Part shown: positions 4,970-5,329 of the stretch, one piece after another
How positions within the stretch are numbered: the stretch's first letter is position 1
How the letters are laid out: each line of letters begins with the position of its first letter
From: Candidatus Gastranaerophilales bacterium
GTDB lineage: Bacteria > Cyanobacteriota > Vampirovibrionia > Gastranaerophilales > Gastranaerophilaceae
NCBI GenBank assembly: GCA_900772035.1
Contig: CAAGQE010000128.1
Coordinates: 1-5,329 of the forward strand
DNA length: 5,329 nucleotides
Direction: 5' to 3'
Position numbers and translations under genes: made by a program
The notes under the pieces: model-generated
Told to the model about the DNA's origin: nothing
Databases searched by the model: none
The model's input: only the letters and a program-made list of their open reading frames with translations

Positions 4970-5329
4970 ATGAAAAAGATAGAAATATACGATACAACAT
5001 TAAGAGACGGCGCACAATCGGAGGGGGTAAATTTTTCAACTTCCGACAAACTTAAAATTGTCAAACTTCTTGACGAATTGGGTGTTGACTATATTGAGGC
5101 AGGATGGCCGGGGGCAAACCCAAAGGACGTTGAAGTTTTTGCCGACTTGAAAAAAATGTCTTTAAATCATTCAAAAATCGCCGCATTCGGTTGCACAAGA
5201 AAGCCGAACGTAAAACCCGAAGACGATAAAGTTTTGGAGATGTTGCTTGATGCGGATACGGAAATCATTACGATTTTCGGAAAAACGTGGGATTTCCATG
5301 TTGAACACGCGCTTTGCACAACGTTGGAA
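4970..5329 (+). CDS. cimA: (R)-citramalate synthase, N-terminal part (runs off the window)
   Basis: The 120 visible codons belong to the HMG-CoA lyase-like/LeuA superfamily of Claisen-condensing enzymes. [17 protein letters not shown] (7-23) carries the catalytic Arg12, metal-binding Asp13 and Gln16. [13 protein letters not shown] (41-53), [15 protein letters not shown] (72-86) and [14 protein letters not shown] (102-115) are, to my reading, signatures of the citramalate synthase branch and distinguish it from 2-isopropylmalate synthase. The enzyme joins acetyl-CoA and pyruvate to citramalate, the first step of threonine-independent isoleucine synthesis. The frame is open to base 5329 and should continue for some 400 more codons, including the usual C-terminal regulatory domain, which cannot be judged here. 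GGTGA (4961-4965), matching the end of the anti-SD pairing region, lies 4 nt before ATG 4970. The gene is divergent from ade. Homocitrate synthase or a related enzyme is a less likely alternative. Confidence 0.9.
   Translation, partial: MKKIEIYDTTLRDGAQSEGVNFSTSDKLKIVKLLDELGVDYIEAGWPGANPKDVEVFADLKKMSLNHSKIAAFGCTRKPNVKPEDDKVLEMLLDADTEIITIFGKTWDFHVEHALCTTLE

Overview
The window is an AT-rich bacterial chromosome segment. Genes start at Shine-Dalgarno (SD) sites, sigma70-type promoter elements are visible, and Rho-independent terminators occur. The housekeeping genes (undecaprenyl diphosphate synthase, dITP/XTP pyrophosphatase, adenine deaminase, citramalate synthase) do not fix the lineage. The composition and style suit a low-GC anaerobe, for example a gut Firmicute or a Gastranaerophilales-type relative of the cyanobacteria. 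That placement is a guess from general style, not a demonstrated one.

Layout. (1) 1-284: the 3' end of a gene for a Lys/Ala/Gln-rich helical repeat protein, closed by a terminator at 305-329. (2) 331-1717: a promoter, then a two-gene operon of uppS (TTG start) and rdgB, joined by a 1-nt TAATG overlap. (3) 1727-3085: an accessory-looking block. A small XRE-type repressor gene on the minus strand is divergent from a gene for an exported protein of unknown family (2057-2758). The short region between them holds a palindrome that overlaps candidate promoters in both directions. The exported-protein gene is broken by two opposite frameshifts, each best placed at an A7 run, so that the frame is restored downstream. 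Remnants of one or two small hydrophobic proteins follow (2775-2864 and 2888-3085). A perfect 12-bp bidirectional terminator (3092-3119) ends the block. (4) 3139-4866: an intact adenine deaminase gene on the minus strand. (5) 4867-5329: a divergent promoter region and the start of a citramalate synthase gene that runs off the window.

How the genes fit together. uppS makes the lipid carrier for cell-wall polymers, rdgB cleans the nucleotide pool, ade salvages adenine, and cimA opens a threonine-independent route to isoleucine. These look like core metabolism. The block between rdgB and ade looks different: more AT-rich to the eye, a solo regulator, hydrophobic or exported products of no recognised family, and several reading-frame lesions. 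It is the part most worth a second look. Either it is a decaying island, or a cassette whose expression is switched by homopolymer length or slippage, or a stretch with sequencing errors. Raw reads would separate these.
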